64,000 nucleotides of DNA from Chryseobacterium capnotolerans. Its GTDB lineage: Bacteria > Bacteroidota > Bacteroidia > Flavobacteriales > Weeksellaceae. Shown in pieces: positions 8,506-18,193 of this stretch; the stretch's first letter is position 1; each line of letters opens with the position of its first letter. The stretch covers positions 4,655,001-4,719,000 of the forward strand of contig NZ_CP065589.1 of the NCBI RefSeq assembly GCF_021278965.1, written 5' to 3'. The notes below the pieces were generated by a model. It saw only the letters and a list, made by a program, of their open reading frames with translations, searched no databases and was not told the DNA's origin. A program made the position numbers and the translations under genes.

Positions 8506-9008
8506 ACTTTTTGTTTGATTTTAAATATTAATGCGTAGATAACGATAAATATAAATGAAATTACACTAGTTACCAAAACATTAAATAATATTTCAAAAAA
8601 CCTACTAAACTTAAAGAACTCAATATATTGCACTAAAAGCTGATGCAGGAAGATACTTGAAAATAAAAACAGCAAAAACTGCGCCCATTGCAGGGACTGA
8701 AAAGAGAAAAAGTCTGTAGACGTATCTGTAGACGTTCTGAATATCAACGTTCTGAAATAAGCAATTAACGTTGTTGCGAAGGCATTAATCCCCCATGAAT
8801 AGAGGAAACCATCAATAGACAATCCTATTAAAAAGCTTAATGCCAGGAATTGAAATTTATTTCTGAAAAAAGGATAGAACATGACAAATACAGGATATAA
8901 TACCGGAGTATATTTCCCGAAAATAGTAATCCTGTTCAATACAAAAATCTGTAATGCAACAAGAAATATCATGATTAATATATCGGTAAATAAAGTCCTG
9001 CTAATCAT
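8502..9008 (-). CDS. mreD: Rod shape-determining protein MreD
   Basis: 168 residues from the ATG at 9008 (MISRTLFTDIL...), with five to six hydrophobic segments and a short basic C-terminus, as usual for this small inner-membrane component of the elongasome. As printed, the frame is open upstream into the end of mreC, which would give an artificial MreC-MreD fusion; I chose the ATG at 9008 because it starts a normal-length MreD and overlaps the expected mreC stop. The stop overlaps the mrdA start (TTGA). Confidence 0.87.
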   Translation of the reverse strand: MISRTLFTDILIMIFLVALQIFVLNRITIFGKYTPVLYPVFVMFYPFFRNKFQFLALSFLIGLSIDGFLYSWGINAFATTLIAYFRTLIFRTSTDTSTDFFSFQSLQWAQFLLFLFSSIFLHQLLVQYIEFFKFSRFFEILFNVLVTSVISFIFIVIYALIFKIKQKV

Positions 9009-9855
9009 TTTCTTTTTTATTACAGCCTGCATCGTGTCCTGAATCTTCTGCACTTCTGCTTTTTTCAGGTTCTTCACGACATACACTTTATTTAATGCAC
9101 CCATTTTTTCACTCAGTTCCACAGAAATATCCCAAAAACCGGTTTTATTATCCACTGAATATCCGGCAATCGTTCCGATCGTTACCCCTTTCGGGAAAAT
9201 TGCTGATTTTCCATCTGTAACAACAGTATCACCTACTTTTAAAGCAACATATTTAGGAATATCTGCAAGATGCATTACCCTTGAGTTATCTCCATTCCAT
9301 GTTAAGGTTCCAAAATATCCGGAATTTTTTCAGAGCAGCATTAATTCTGATCTTATTGACACTCAATACAGATTGAACCAATGCATAACTGTCTGTAGAA
9401 TTGATTACAATCCCCGCAATACCTCTAGGTGCCATTACCCCCATCTGAGGAAAGACACCGTCTCTACGGCCACGGTTGATTGTAAAATAGTTATTTCTTC
9501 TGTTGATACTGTTGAAAACAATTTCACCATCAACAAAAGTATAGATCTGACCTCCTCCGATGGTATCATGTACTCTCTTGAAAACTGGGTTTTTCGCCCC
9601 GTCTTTACCATACAGTTCTGCCATAAGGGCTTTGTTCTGAACCACAAGATCTTCATTGATCTGTTTTAGCTTCAGATAAGAAACCCCTTCATCGATATAC
9701 CCGGAAATCCATGAATTCAACGCAGCCGTTTGGCCCGCAATCCAGGATCTCTGCATGGCATTTCTAGAGAATATCAGAACCAGAGCAATAATTTGCAGGA
9801 ATATAAAGAAGACAAAAAGTGTGTTCTTCGAAAATAATCTCAGCAAAAATCCCAT
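9001..9855 (-). CDS. mreC: Rod shape-determining protein MreC (frameshifted as printed)
   Basis: MreC is a periplasmic scaffold of the elongasome with one N-terminal membrane anchor (about residues 10-28), a coiled coil, then beta domains. The first part reads from ATG 9855 to residue 180 and then ends in a spurious tail (KKFRIFWNLNMEWR). Deleting one A from the A6 run at 9325-9330 gives LKNSGYFGTLTWNGDNSR and joins the second part (HLADIPKYVALKVGDTVV...), which is clear MreC. A second A6 run at 9013-9018 must also be off by one to end the gene: with one A fewer it stops at TGA 9005-9007, with one A more at TAG 9001-9003. The corrected length of about 283 is normal. Confidence 0.85.
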
Positions 9856-9883
9856 TCAGATATATAGTCGTAAAAAGTTAAAA

Positions 9884-10909
9884 TTATTTAATTAAGAAAT
9901 TGAATTTATCCATATTCTTAAGGGCAATACCAGTTCCGCGAACTACAGCTCTCAACGGATCTTCTGCTACAAATACAGGAAGACCTGTCTTTTTGTGGAT
10001 TCTGTCCGCAAGACCTCTTAACAATGCACCTCCTCCGGCAAGATAAATACCAGTTTTATAAATATCAGCAGCCAATTCCGGTGGTGTAAGAGAAAGTGTT
10101 TCCATTACAGCATCCTCAATTCTGATGATAGATTTGTCTAATGCACGGGCAATTTCTTTATACCCAACCATAATTTCTTTAGGTTTACCTGTAATAAGGT
10201 CTCTACCTTGTACCGGGATATCTTCGATGTCTACATCAAGATCTTCTACAGCAGAACCTACTTCAATTTTAATTCTTTCGGCGGTTCTTTCTCCAATATA
10301 AAGGTTATGGTGAGTTCTTAAGTAATAAGCAATGTCATTGGTAAATACATCACCTGCAATTTTTACAGATTTGTCACATACAATACCTCCTAAAGCTACT
10401 ACAGCAATTTCAGTAGTACCTCCACCTATATCAATAATCATGTTTCCTTCAGGCTTCTGTACGTCGATCCCAACTCCTATAGCAGCTGCCATTGGTTCGT
10501 AAATTAACCTTACTTCTTTTGCGTTGACTTTCTGAGCAGAATCTCTTACCGCTCTTTTTTCAACTTCAGTAATACCAGAAGGAATACAGATTACAATTCT
10601 TAATGCAGGCTGTATGAATTTACCTTTGATTCCAGGAATTTTCTTGATAAATTCCTTAATCATATGTTCAGAAGCGTGAAAATCAGCGATAACCCCATCT
10701 TTCAATGGACGAATCGTCTTGATATCCTCGTGAGTTTTCCCTTGCATATGCTTAGCCTGTTCCCCTACAGCAATAGGTTTACCCGTAGATCGTTCAATTG
10801 CAACAATTGAAGGCTGATCTATAACAATTTTATTATTGTGAATGATAAGGGTATTAGCTGTTCCCAGGTCTATCGCAATTTCTTGCGTAAACATATCAAA
10901 TAAACTCAT
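9884..10909 (-). CDS. mreB: Rod shape-determining protein MreB (bacterial actin)
   Basis: 341 residues, the usual MreB length. It is an actin-fold ATPase that forms membrane-bound filaments directing lateral wall synthesis. Phosphate-binding segments are visible: IAIDLGTANTLI at the N-terminus, IDIGGGTTEIAVVALGG near 155-170 and YLAGGGALLRGLADR near 290-305. It is first in the operon, with mreC 28 bp downstream and a -7 element 25 bp upstream of its start. Confidence 0.97.
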   Translation of the reverse strand: MSLFDMFTQEIAIDLGTANTLIIHNNKIVIDQPSIVAIERSTGKPIAVGEQAKHMQGKTHEDIKTIRPLKDGVIADFHASEHMIKEFIKKIPGIKGKFIQPALRIVICIPSGITEVEKRAVRDSAQKVNAKEVRLIYEPMAAAIGVGIDVQKPEGNMIIDIGGGTTEIAVVALGGIVCDKSVKIAGDVFTNDIAYYLRTHHNLYIGERTAERIKIEVGSAVEDLDVDIEDIPVQGRDLITGKPKEIMVGYKEIARALDKSIIRIEDAVMETLSLTPPELAADIYKTGIYLAGGGALLRGLADRIHKKTGLPVFVAEDPLRAVVRGTGIALKNMDKFNFLIK

Positions 10910-11219
10910 ATTTTTCTTCTGATTTTAAGTTTACAAAGATATAAATTAAACACTACTAAAGAAATTTCCCACCAACTTAATTTGGTTAAAATTTTATTAA
11001 AATTTATAATTCTTTATTAACTTTCTGTTTAGATAATTACAGAGTTTGATTTCAACTAAAATTAATGGAACTCCAAAAGGCTAAAAAAGTTAAAGAAAGC
11101 TAAGAAAAAGAATAGGAAAATTTGCTCAATCTGCATTCTCTATCTTTTTCAGCCAGTCCTATAGTTTTTCACGATAATTATCATATACATTATCAGAGGG
11201 TGGTTAATTAAAAAAAACG
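10910..11219. other. Divergent intergenic region mreB / hemA
   Basis: About 310 bp of AT-rich non-coding DNA containing the mreB promoter at its left end. Otherwise I see only a short palindrome (GATAATTATC near 11173) and no gene or RNA. Confidence 0.5.
10934..10941 (-). promoter_or_regulatory. -7 element of the mreB operon
   Basis: The minus strand reads TATCTTTG, fitting TAnnTTTG, 25 bp upstream of the mreB ATG. Confidence 0.6.
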
Positions 11220-11227
11220 TAAATTTG
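11220..11227 (+). promoter_or_regulatory. -7 element of the hem operon
   Basis: TAAATTTG lies 9 bp before the hemA ATG at 11237. It overlaps a possible TTG start at 11225, which argues that TTG is not the real start. Confidence 0.65.
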
Positions 11228-11236
11228 CCGTTGCTT

Positions 11237-12511
11237 ATGTTACAGTATTCCAACATCCATCGAACATCAAATTTTGCCGTGCTTTCTATAAGCTATGAAA
11301 AAGCTGATGTAGAAACGAGAGGAAAGTTTGCATTCTTTGATGAAAACATCAAAAACTTTGTTTCCCGCGTCCATCAGGAAGATCTTGGGGATGCATTTGT
11401 AGTTTCCACATGTAACAGGACTGAGATCTACACCACTTCTTCCAATTATCTTTTAGTAGCAGAAGAATATTGCAAAACCATCGGAGTAAACATTACAGAT
11501 TTTCTTCAGTTTGCCAATATTTTGACTAAAGAAGAAGCTTTGATACATCTCTTCAGAGTTGCTGCCGGCCTAGAAAGCCAGATTATTGGTGATTTTGAGA
11601 TTATTGGGCAGATCAAAAAAGCATACAGCCGTTTTAAAAAAGAGAGACAAAATTCTAATCCATATCTGGAAAGAGCAATCAATGCAGCTATTCAGATTTC
11701 TAAAAGGATCAAGAACGAAACCGGGATTTCCAATGGAGCCGCTTCTGTTTCTTATGCAGCTGTTCATTATATCCTAAACAACCAAAAGAGAATTGCTGAA
11801 AAGAACATTCTTCTTCTTGGAGTAGGTGAGATTGGACAAAACACCGTTGAAAACCTGGTAAAACATGTTTATCAGCCAAAAATTAAAATCGCAAACAGAA
11901 CTCAGGAGAAAGCTGAAAAGATTTCTCAAAAATATAATATTCCTCATGTTGACTATTCTGATTTTGACAAGGAATTAAAAGACACCGATATTCTTATCGT
12001 GGCTACAGGGGCCAAACACCCCATTATCAACCAATCTCATTTTCCGAACGGAAAAGAGACTTTAGTGATAGACCTCTCCATCCCTCATAATGTTGAAAAG
12101 AATGTTACTGAAAATGAAAATGTAACGTTAATTGATGTTGATGAGCTTTCAAAACAGATCCAAGAAACGATCCAGCAAAGGGAAAAAGAAATTCCTAAAG
12201 CCGAAAAGATCATTAAAGAACTGATGAAAGATTTTATTGAATGGGAGAAAAAAAGAAAACTAGCACCAAACATTCATCATTTCAAAGCGGTTTTAAAAAA
12301 CATGGAACGCAATGAAATGCATAACTTTTATAAGAAAAATAAATATATAGACATTACGGATATGGAGCTTTCTGATAAAATGATCCAGAAAATCACCAAC
12401 CGTTTTGCAAAATATATCATCGATAATCCTTTAAAAGCCGAAGAAATTAGTAAATTAATGCACGAAATATTAGTTGAACAACCAAACAACGAATTCAATG
12501 AAAAGCATTAG
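11237..12511 (+). CDS. hemA: Glutamyl-tRNA reductase
   Basis: 424 residues. It reduces glutamyl-tRNA(Glu) with NADPH to glutamate-1-semialdehyde, the first committed step of C5-pathway tetrapyrrole synthesis. The catalytic Cys59 is in VVSTCNRTEIY, the substrate-specificity segment GLESQIIGDFEIIGQIKKAY follows, the NADPH-binding LLGVGEIGQNTVENL lies near 190-205, and there is a C-terminal helical dimerisation region. The start at ATG 11237 is chosen because the longer TTG form would start inside the promoter. It overlaps hemC by 14 bp. Confidence 0.95.
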   Translation: MLQYSNIHRTSNFAVLSISYEKADVETRGKFAFFDENIKNFVSRVHQEDLGDAFVVSTCNRTEIYTTSSNYLLVAEEYCKTIGVNITDFLQFANILTKEEALIHLFRVAAGLESQIIGDFEIIGQIKKAYSRFKKERQNSNPYLERAINAAIQISKRIKNETGISNGAASVSYAAVHYILNNQKRIAEKNILLLGVGEIGQNTVENLVKHVYQPKIKIANRTQEKAEKISQKYNIPHVDYSDFDKELKDTDILIVATGAKHPIINQSHFPNGKETLVIDLSIPHNVEKNVTENENVTLIDVDELSKQIQETIQQREKEIPKAEKIIKELMKDFIEWEKKRKLAPNIHHFKAVLKNMERNEMHNFYKKNKYIDITDMELSDKMIQKITNRFAKYIIDNPLKAEEISKLMHEILVEQPNNEFNEKH

Positions 12512-13406
12512 AATCGGAACAAGAAATTCCGCACTTGCACTTTGGCAGGCTAGAGAGGTTGCGAGGCACCTTCAGAACAACAATTATTTAACAGAGATTG
12601 TTCCTATCGTTTCTTCTGGCGATAAGAACCTTAATCAACCTTTATATTCATTAGGAATCACCGGGGTTTTCACAAGAGACCTTGATGTTGCATTATTGAA
12701 TGATGAGATTGATATTGCTGTTCACTCTTTGAAAGATGTCCCTACCCTGTTACCTCAGAATATTGAGATGATAGCCTATTTGGAAAGAGATTATCCACAA
12801 GACATTCTGATCAGAAAAGAATCTGCAAAAAACAAAGAACTTCATGAGCTGAAGCTTGCCACAAGCAGCTTGAGAAGAAGAGCTTTCTGGTTAAGACATT
12901 TCCCGAATACCGAGTTTTCTGATATCCGTGGAAATATCCAGACCCGTCTTCAAAAACTTGAAGATGGAGATTTTGATGCCACTATCCTATCTTTAGCCGG
13001 GATCAAAAGAATGAAAATGGAAATTGATTATGAAATGCTGCCTGTAATGATTTCTGCTCCATCTCAGGGCGTTATTGCAGTTGCAGGACATTCCGATAAA
13101 CCGGAGATCAATGAAATCCTGAGACAGATCAATCACCAGCCTACTCAGATCTGCGTAGAAATAGAAAGAAACTTCCTAAGTACTTTGGAAGGAGGCTGTA
13201 CAGCACCTATCGGAGCCTTTGCTGAAATTATTGAGGATCAAATCCGCTTTACGGCAGCACTTTGCTCTCTTGATGGTAAAAACTGCATTGCTATTGATGA
13301 GAACTTCGAATACAAATCGGAAGAAAATTTTGGAGAAAAGTTCGCAAAGGTAGTACTGGAAAACGGCGGAAAAGAATTAATGGCGGAAATCAAAAGCCAG
13401 ATCTAA
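12498..13406 (+). CDS. hemC: Hydroxymethylbilane synthase (porphobilinogen deaminase)
   Basis: 302 residues. It polymerises four porphobilinogens into hydroxymethylbilane. The N-terminal IRIGTRNSALALWQA, SLKDVPTLLP, and the dipyrromethane-cofactor cysteine Cys234 in EGGCTAPIGAFA are all visible. The ATG at 12498, inside the end of hemA, is preferred over an upstream in-frame ATG at 12474 because family members begin directly before the IRIGTR strand. The overlap implies translational coupling with hemA. Confidence 0.96.
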   Translation: MKSIRIGTRNSALALWQAREVARHLQNNNYLTEIVPIVSSGDKNLNQPLYSLGITGVFTRDLDVALLNDEIDIAVHSLKDVPTLLPQNIEMIAYLERDYPQDILIRKESAKNKELHELKLATSSLRRRAFWLRHFPNTEFSDIRGNIQTRLQKLEDGDFDATILSLAGIKRMKMEIDYEMLPVMISAPSQGVIAVAGHSDKPEINEILRQINHQPTQICVEIERNFLSTLEGGCTAPIGAFAEIIEDQIRFTAALCSLDGKNCIAIDENFEYKSEENFGEKFAKVVLENGGKELMAEIKSQI

Positions 13407-13472
13407 GATTTTCACTTCAATTTTAGATTTTTAATTTCTTTTTAACCCTTTCCATTTTCTAATCCAACAGAC

Positions 13473-14156
13473 ATGAAAATCTTATTTACCAAAAATATAG
13501 ACCAAGCAACAATATCCAAAGAATTAGGAGAGGATATTTTGGTTGATTGTGTTGAGGTAATTAAGACCAAGCCTATTCTGATCAGCCCATTTGATCTGAA
13601 AAACTATTCACTGATCTTTACCAGCGTGAATGGTGTGGCTTCATTTTTCAAAAACAAATTTAAGCCTAATGAAAATTTCACGGCTAAAAATTACAACAAG
13701 ATCTACTGTGTTGGAGAGAAAACCAAGAAAGCATTAAGAAAACACGGCTTTGGAACATTTAAAGTAGTAAGGAATGCAGATGCTCTTTCAAGATTCATTA
13801 TCGGGAACTGCCAGCATGAACAGTTTCTTCATTTCTGTGGCAATCTTGCCATTAATGTTCTTGACAAGGAGCTTCCTCTTCAAAATATTAAGTATAAAAA
13901 GATTACGATCTACAACACCGAGGAAATCTATCCTTTAATTTCTGAAAAATATCATGCCGCAGTATTTTTTAGTCCAAGCGGAGTTCGTAGTTTTGCAAAG
14001 CAAAATTCCCTGAAAGAAATGAAGCTGTTTTCTATTGGAGAAACCACGTCTGGGGAATTGAGAAATTACACTCACGAAAACATTTTCACATCTGAAGAAA
14101 ACACGCTGAATTCTATCTTTGAGCTGATACGAAATGAAATAGTGAGCCAACTTTAA
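13473..14156 (+). CDS. hemD: Uroporphyrinogen-III synthase
   Basis: 227 residues in the typical HemD range. It cyclises hydroxymethylbilane with inversion of ring D. The family is poorly conserved; recognisable segments are LIFTSVNGVASFF near 50, YCVGEKTKKALRKHGF near 85 and AVFFSPSGVRSF near 165. The position between hemC and hemE supports the call. The gene lies 66 bp after hemC and 46 bp before hemE, in one operon. Confidence 0.92.
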   Translation: MKILFTKNIDQATISKELGEDILVDCVEVIKTKPILISPFDLKNYSLIFTSVNGVASFFKNKFKPNENFTAKNYNKIYCVGEKTKKALRKHGFGTFKVVRNADALSRFIIGNCQHEQFLHFCGNLAINVLDKELPLQNIKYKKITIYNTEEIYPLISEKYHAAVFFSPSGVRSFAKQNSLKEMKLFSIGETTSGELRNYTHENIFTSEENTLNSIFELIRNEIVSQL

Positions 14157-14202
14157 AATATCTGTTACCGGATTTATGCGGTGATATTAGTTTAAATAGA
14201 TT

Positions 14203-15240
14203 ATGATAAAAAACGACCTATATTTAAAAGCACTTCGCGGAGAAACCGTTGAAAGACCTCCTGTCTGGATGATGAGGCAGGCTGGAAGATATCTGCCGGA
14301 ATTCATTGCCTTAAGAGATAAATATGATTTCTTTACAAGATGTCAGACACCTGAACTAGCGGCTGAGATTACTATGCAGCCTATCCGTAGATTTCCTTTA
14401 GACGCAGCGATCCTGTTTTCTGATATTTTGGTAGTTCCACAGGCAATGGGAATCGATTTCAAAATGAAAGAATCTGTTGGACCTTGGTTAGATACACCAA
14501 TCAGAACTATGGAACAGGTTCAGAATATCGAAACTCCGGACGTGAATGATACTTTAGGATACGTTTTTGATGCTATTGAATTAACACTTCAGAAATTAGA
14601 TAATGACATTCCGTTGATTGGTTTTGCCGGATCTCCATGGACTATACTTTGCTACTGTGTAGAAGGAAAAGGAAGTAAAGCTTTTGATATTGCAAAATCT
14701 TTCTGCTTCCAACAGCCTGAAGCAGCTCATTTATTACTTCAAAAGATCACTGATACAACAATTGCTTATTTGAAGAGAAAAGTGGAAAAAGGTGTTTCTG
14801 CTGTACAAATTTTTGACTCTTGGGGAGGAATGCTTTCTCCAACGGATTATCAGGAATTCTCCTGGCAGTACATCAACCAGATCGTTGAAGCATTAAGCCC
14901 TCTTACTCATGTGGTGGTATTTGGAAAAGGATGCTGGTTTGCATTGGAAGATATGACTATGTCTAAAGCTTCAGCTCTTGGTGTTGACTGGACGATTAAG
15001 CCAGAATTCGCAAGAACATTAACTAACCATACAATGACTCTGCAAGGAAACTTTGATCCTGCAAGATTACATTCAACTCCTGAAACGATCAAGAAGATGG
15101 TGAATGAAATGATTAACCGCTTCGGAAAAGACAGATATATTGCTAATCTAGGACATGGTATTCTTCCTAATGTTCCTGTTGAAAATGCTGAGGCATTCAT
15201 CAGAGCAGTTGTTGACTGGAAACCAAATTCTGAATTTTAA
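14203..15240 (+). CDS. hemE: Uroporphyrinogen decarboxylase
   Basis: 345 residues. It decarboxylates uroporphyrinogen III to coproporphyrinogen III. The family hallmark [16 protein letters not shown] is near residue 20, [12 protein letters not shown] near 78, and [16 protein letters not shown] near 128. It is the last gene of hemACDE; a strong terminator follows 30 bp later. The remaining haem genes are not in this window. Confidence 0.97.
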   Translation: MIKNDLYLKALRGETVERPPVWMMRQAGRYLPEFIALRDKYDFFTRCQTPELAAEITMQPIRRFPLDAAILFSDILVVPQAMGIDFKMKESVGPWLDTPIRTMEQVQNIETPDVNDTLGYVFDAIELTLQKLDNDIPLIGFAGSPWTILCYCVEGKGSKAFDIAKSFCFQQPEAAHLLLQKITDTTIAYLKRKVEKGVSAVQIFDSWGGMLSPTDYQEFSWQYINQIVEALSPLTHVVVFGKGCWFALEDMTMSKASALGVDWTIKPEFARTLTNHTMTLQGNFDPARLHSTPETIKKMVNEMINRFGKDRYIANLGHGILPNVPVENAEAFIRAVVDWKPNSEF

Positions 15241-15266
15241 TACAAAATGAATATAACATTCTAAAT

Positions 15267-15304
15267 AAAAAGCCTCATAAGTTTAAAACTTATGAGGCTT
15301 TTAT
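15267..15304 (+). terminator. Intrinsic terminator of the hem operon
   Basis: AAGCCTCATAAGTTT and AAACTTATGAGGCTT form a near-perfect 15-bp inverted repeat with T-rich sequence after it. Confidence 0.9.
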
Positions 15305-15318
15305 ATCAAAAATAACCT

Positions 15319-15982
15319 ATGGAAAATGAAAAAATCCCGGATTTGAGGATTTCATGAACTTTGTGAATCAAACCAGTGAAGAGAAAAAACAGGAAATCAA
15401 TGTTGAGCTATATGACAAAATCTCTATATGCGTAGACCAAGTCATTGAATACAAGAAAAATGGAGATATAGGTCTTTTTATTGAATCATTTAAGAAGCTT
15501 AAAGAAATTGCTTTGGAATGCGATAATATAGATGAGATCACTGATATCTTACTGTACGAAAGAATTTATGCCGCTCATTCAAAAGAATACAGCGAATTTT
15601 TCTCAGATATCACAATCCCTCAAATGTATGGAAAAAGCAAAAAGAAAATTTTCAATATATTGAAAACGCCCTATTTGCTCAGGACGGCGGTAAAAAGGAG
15701 CAAGCTTTGGTTATCTATATCAAAATAGCGAAAGAACATGGCGAACATCAGCTAAAGATTCTGAATTTTATCGAAAGAAACTATCAACGCTTTTCTCAAA
15801 ATCAAAAAGTCCTTTTCTGCATGCTGACTGATGAAATATTAAATCATAGCCCACATGCTAAGAGAATCAAAAAATTAATGAATGTGAAAGAATACTCATT
15901 AACTTATGGAGATAATGATACTCCTGAAAACATTCAAAATAATAATTCCCGAGATAAAAAATGGTGGAAATTCTGGAAATAA
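15319..15982 (+). pseudogene. Hypothetical protein, frameshifted twice as printed
   Basis: As printed there are two overlapping open frames: 15354-15728 and 15707-15982. One extra A in the A6 run at 15329-15334 would extend the start to ATG 15319 (MENEKNPGFEDFMNFVNQ), and one extra A in the A5 run at 15632-15636 or 15639-15643 joins the first frame to KENFQYIENALFAQDGGKKE and onward through KIAKEHGEHQLKIL. The restored protein would be about 221 residues, helical, soluble, acidic to neutral, ending in KKWWKFWK. I do not recognise the family. It sits between hemE and sufS terminators as a single gene. Confidence 0.7.
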
Positions 15983-15987
15983 AATAT

Positions 15988-16020
15988 AAAAAAACCTCTG
16001 AACAATCAGAGGTTAATTTT
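15988..16020. terminator. Bidirectional terminator between the hypothetical gene and sufS
   Basis: AACCTCTGA and TCAGAGGTT pair around ACAA. An A-run before and a T-run after let it serve both converging genes. Confidence 0.85.
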
Positions 16021-16022
16021 TA

Positions 16023-17243
16023 TTACGACAACATTCGCTGTGCTTTCTTCACTCCTTCTACCAAAAGGTCTATTTCTTCAAAAGTATTATAAACAGCAAA
16101 ACTGGCTCTTACGGTTCCAGCAATATTAAAGAATTCCATAATAGGCTGCGTACAGTGGTGCCCCGTTCTTACAGCAACGCCCATTTTATCCAGGATCATC
16201 CCTACATCAGAAGAAATCCCTACTCCTTCCAGATTAAAAGAAACAACACCTGTTCTCTTCGCTTTTTCACCATATACTTTAAGACCTTCAATTTCTAAAA
16301 GGTGTCTTTGTGCATATTCCAATAAAGCATTTTCATGATTCTGGATATTCTCATGCCCTACTCTGTTCATAAAATCAACAGCAGCTCCCAGAGCAATATT
16401 TCCACCCACATTAGGTGTTCCTGCTTCATATTTAAATGGAAGTCCTGCGTAAGTTGTTCCGTCAAAAGAACATGTTGCAATCATTTCTCCTCCTCCATGG
16501 AATGGTGGTAAAGCTTCCAATATTTCACGTTTTCCATATAGAACTCCTGTTCCCATCGGAGCATACATCTTATGTCCTGAGAATACAAAGAAATCACAAT
16601 CTAACTTCTGAACATCAATATTGAAGTGAGGAGCAGACTGCGCCCCATCAATAACGATATATGCGGCTGAATTTTTTCTTGTTTTGGCAATTATTTCTTC
16701 AATAGGGTTTACAATCCCCAAGGCATTAGAAACCTGATTTACAGAAACTATTTTAGTTTTTTCACTAAGAAACTGATCAAGATAATCTAATTGAAGGATA
16801 CCGTTTTCGTCAATAGGAATCACACGAAGTTTTGCACCTGTTCTTTCACAAAGCAGCTGCCAAGGAACAATATTCGAGTGATGTTCAAGATAAGAAATAA
16901 TGATCTCATCGTCTTTTTGTAATTTTTGTGTTAAAATATAAGCGATGAGGTTCAATCCTTCTGTTGTCCCTTTAGTAAAGATTACTTCAAAATCGTGTTC
17001 AGCATTAATGAATTTTTGAATCTTTCTTCTGGAAAGCTCCATTTCTTCCGTTGCTAATTGGCTTAATGTATGAATTCCTCTGTGAACATTCGCATTAAGT
17101 TCTGTATAATATGCGTGACAGACTTCTAAAACCGAATTTGGCTTTTGAGATGTAGCTGCATTATCCAGGTAAACCAATGGCTTACCATTCACTTCTCTGT
17201 CCAATATAGAAAACTGGCTTCTTATTTCATGAATGTCAAACAT
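16023..17243 (-). CDS. sufS: Cysteine desulfurase SufS
   Basis: 406 residues, PLP-dependent group II desulfurase. It removes sulfur from cysteine as a persulfide for SufBCD. The PLP lysine is in FSGHKMYAPMGTG near 226 and the active-site Cys364 is in RTGHHCTQP. YLDNAATSQKP at the N-terminus and TEGLNLIAY near 95 are typical. It is encoded alone, more than 31 kb from the sufABCD cluster, with its own -7 element (17286-17293). Confidence 0.95.
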   Translation of the reverse strand: MFDIHEIRSQFSILDREVNGKPLVYLDNAATSQKPNSVLEVCHAYYTELNANVHRGIHTLSQLATEEMELSRRKIQKFINAEHDFEVIFTKGTTEGLNLIAYILTQKLQKDDEIIISYLEHHSNIVPWQLLCERTGAKLRVIPIDENGILQLDYLDQFLSEKTKIVSVNQVSNALGIVNPIEEIIAKTRKNSAAYIVIDGAQSAPHFNIDVQKLDCDFFVFSGHKMYAPMGTGVLYGKREILEALPPFHGGGEMIATCSFDGTTYAGLPFKYEAGTPNVGGNIALGAAVDFMNRVGHENIQNHENALLEYAQRHLLEIEGLKVYGEKAKRTGVVSFNLEGVGISSDVGMILDKMGVAVRTGHHCTQPIMEFFNIAGTVRASFAVYNTFEEIDLLVEGVKKAQRMLS

Positions 17244-17285
17244 TTATTTATTTTTTAAATTAAAACGTCCTTATTTAGAACTCTT

Positions 17286-17293
17286 CAAATTTA
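17286..17293 (-). promoter_or_regulatory. -7 element of sufS
   Basis: The minus strand reads TAAATTTG 43 bp before the sufS ATG. Confidence 0.55.
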
Positions 17294-17430
17294 CGGCTTT
17301 TTTTTCGAAAGGAAGTATGAAGATACAGGATGATACTTGTCAGCCGATAGAAATATTCAATGATTTATAGTAAAGAAAGCTGATAAGATGAGAAGATAAA
17401 ATGTTGCGGCTCAGCTTCTGAACAAAGAAC

Positions 17431-17458
17431 AAAAAAACCTGTCAATAAATTGACAGGT
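17431..17458 (-). terminator. Terminator of rplY
   Basis: ACCTGTCAAT/ATTGACAGGT inverted repeat. The A7 run at 17431-17437 becomes a T-run on the minus strand. Confidence 0.85.
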
Positions 17459-17483
17459 CTTGTATTGTTTAAATAAGCAATGC

Positions 17484-18137
17484 TTATTCTGCAGATTTCT
17501 CTTCTGTTGTTGGAACGTCAGGAGATTGAGTTGCAACTTCTTCTGCTTCTTCTTCATCTTCTTCATCCATTGCTGCAGCACCACCTTTCATTGCATTTCT
17601 AGACATCTTAACAGCAACTACAACTGCGTTGTCTGGGTGCATGAAAGAATATCCTTCAGTTTTGATACCACCGATGTAAAGTTTGTTACCGATTCTTAAT
17701 GGAGTAACATCTACAACCACCTCGTCAGGTAGGTTAGCAGGGATCGCTTTTACTTTTAGCTTTCTGAAAGACTGACGTAAAACACCACCAGCAACAACAC
17801 CTTTAGAACGACCTGTAATTCTTACTGGAACCTCCATAACAACTGGCTTATCATCAGATAATTGATAGAAGTCAATGTGAAGAATTTTGTCAGTAATTGG
17901 GTGGAACTGAATATCTTGAAGAACTGCTGGAATTGTTTTTCCGTCAACTTCAATAGATACCGTGTGTGCTTCAGGAGTGTATACTAATCCTTTGAAAGCT
18001 TTCTCTTCAGCAGAGAAGTTTAAAGGCGCTTCACCTCCATAAACAACACAAGGAACTAATTCAGCATCACGTAAAGCTTTTGTAGACTTTTTGCCCACGC
18101 TTTCTCTTTTTGTACCTTGAATTGTAATAGATTTCAT
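17484..18137 (-). CDS. rplY: 50S ribosomal protein L25 / general stress protein Ctc
   Basis: 217 residues of the long TL5/CTC form. The N-terminal L25 domain binds 5S rRNA ([22 protein letters not shown], then [14 protein letters not shown]), followed by the C-terminal beta domain (about 95-185) and an acidic Glu/Asp/Ala tail ([12 protein letters not shown]) common in Bacteroidota. It lies 56 bp downstream of prs on the same strand, an arrangement widespread in bacteria, so the two are likely co-transcribed. Confidence 0.95.
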   Translation of the reverse strand: MKSITIQGTKRESVGKKSTKALRDAELVPCVVYGGEAPLNFSAEEKAFKGLVYTPEAHTVSIEVDGKTIPAVLQDIQFHPITDKILHIDFYQLSDDKPVVMEVPVRITGRSKGVVAGGVLRQSFRKLKVKAIPANLPDEVVVDVTPLRIGNKLYIGGIKTEGYSFMHPDNAVVVAVKMSRNAMKGGAAAMDEEDEEEAEEVATQSPDVPTTEEKSAE

Positions 18138-18193
18138 TTATAAAAAATTTAAAAATTTGTTCTTATTTTAATTTGCAAACTATTAAAAATCAA

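Noticed and set aside
8502..9275. A genuine MreC-MreD fusion protein
   Set aside because: It would lack the MreC membrane anchor, and a one-base change in an A6 run restores separate overlapping genes; homopolymer frameshifts recur in this sequence.
11225..11236. TTG start extending HemA by four residues
   Set aside because: The TTG is part of the TAAATTTG promoter element; ATG 11237 gives the normal family start.
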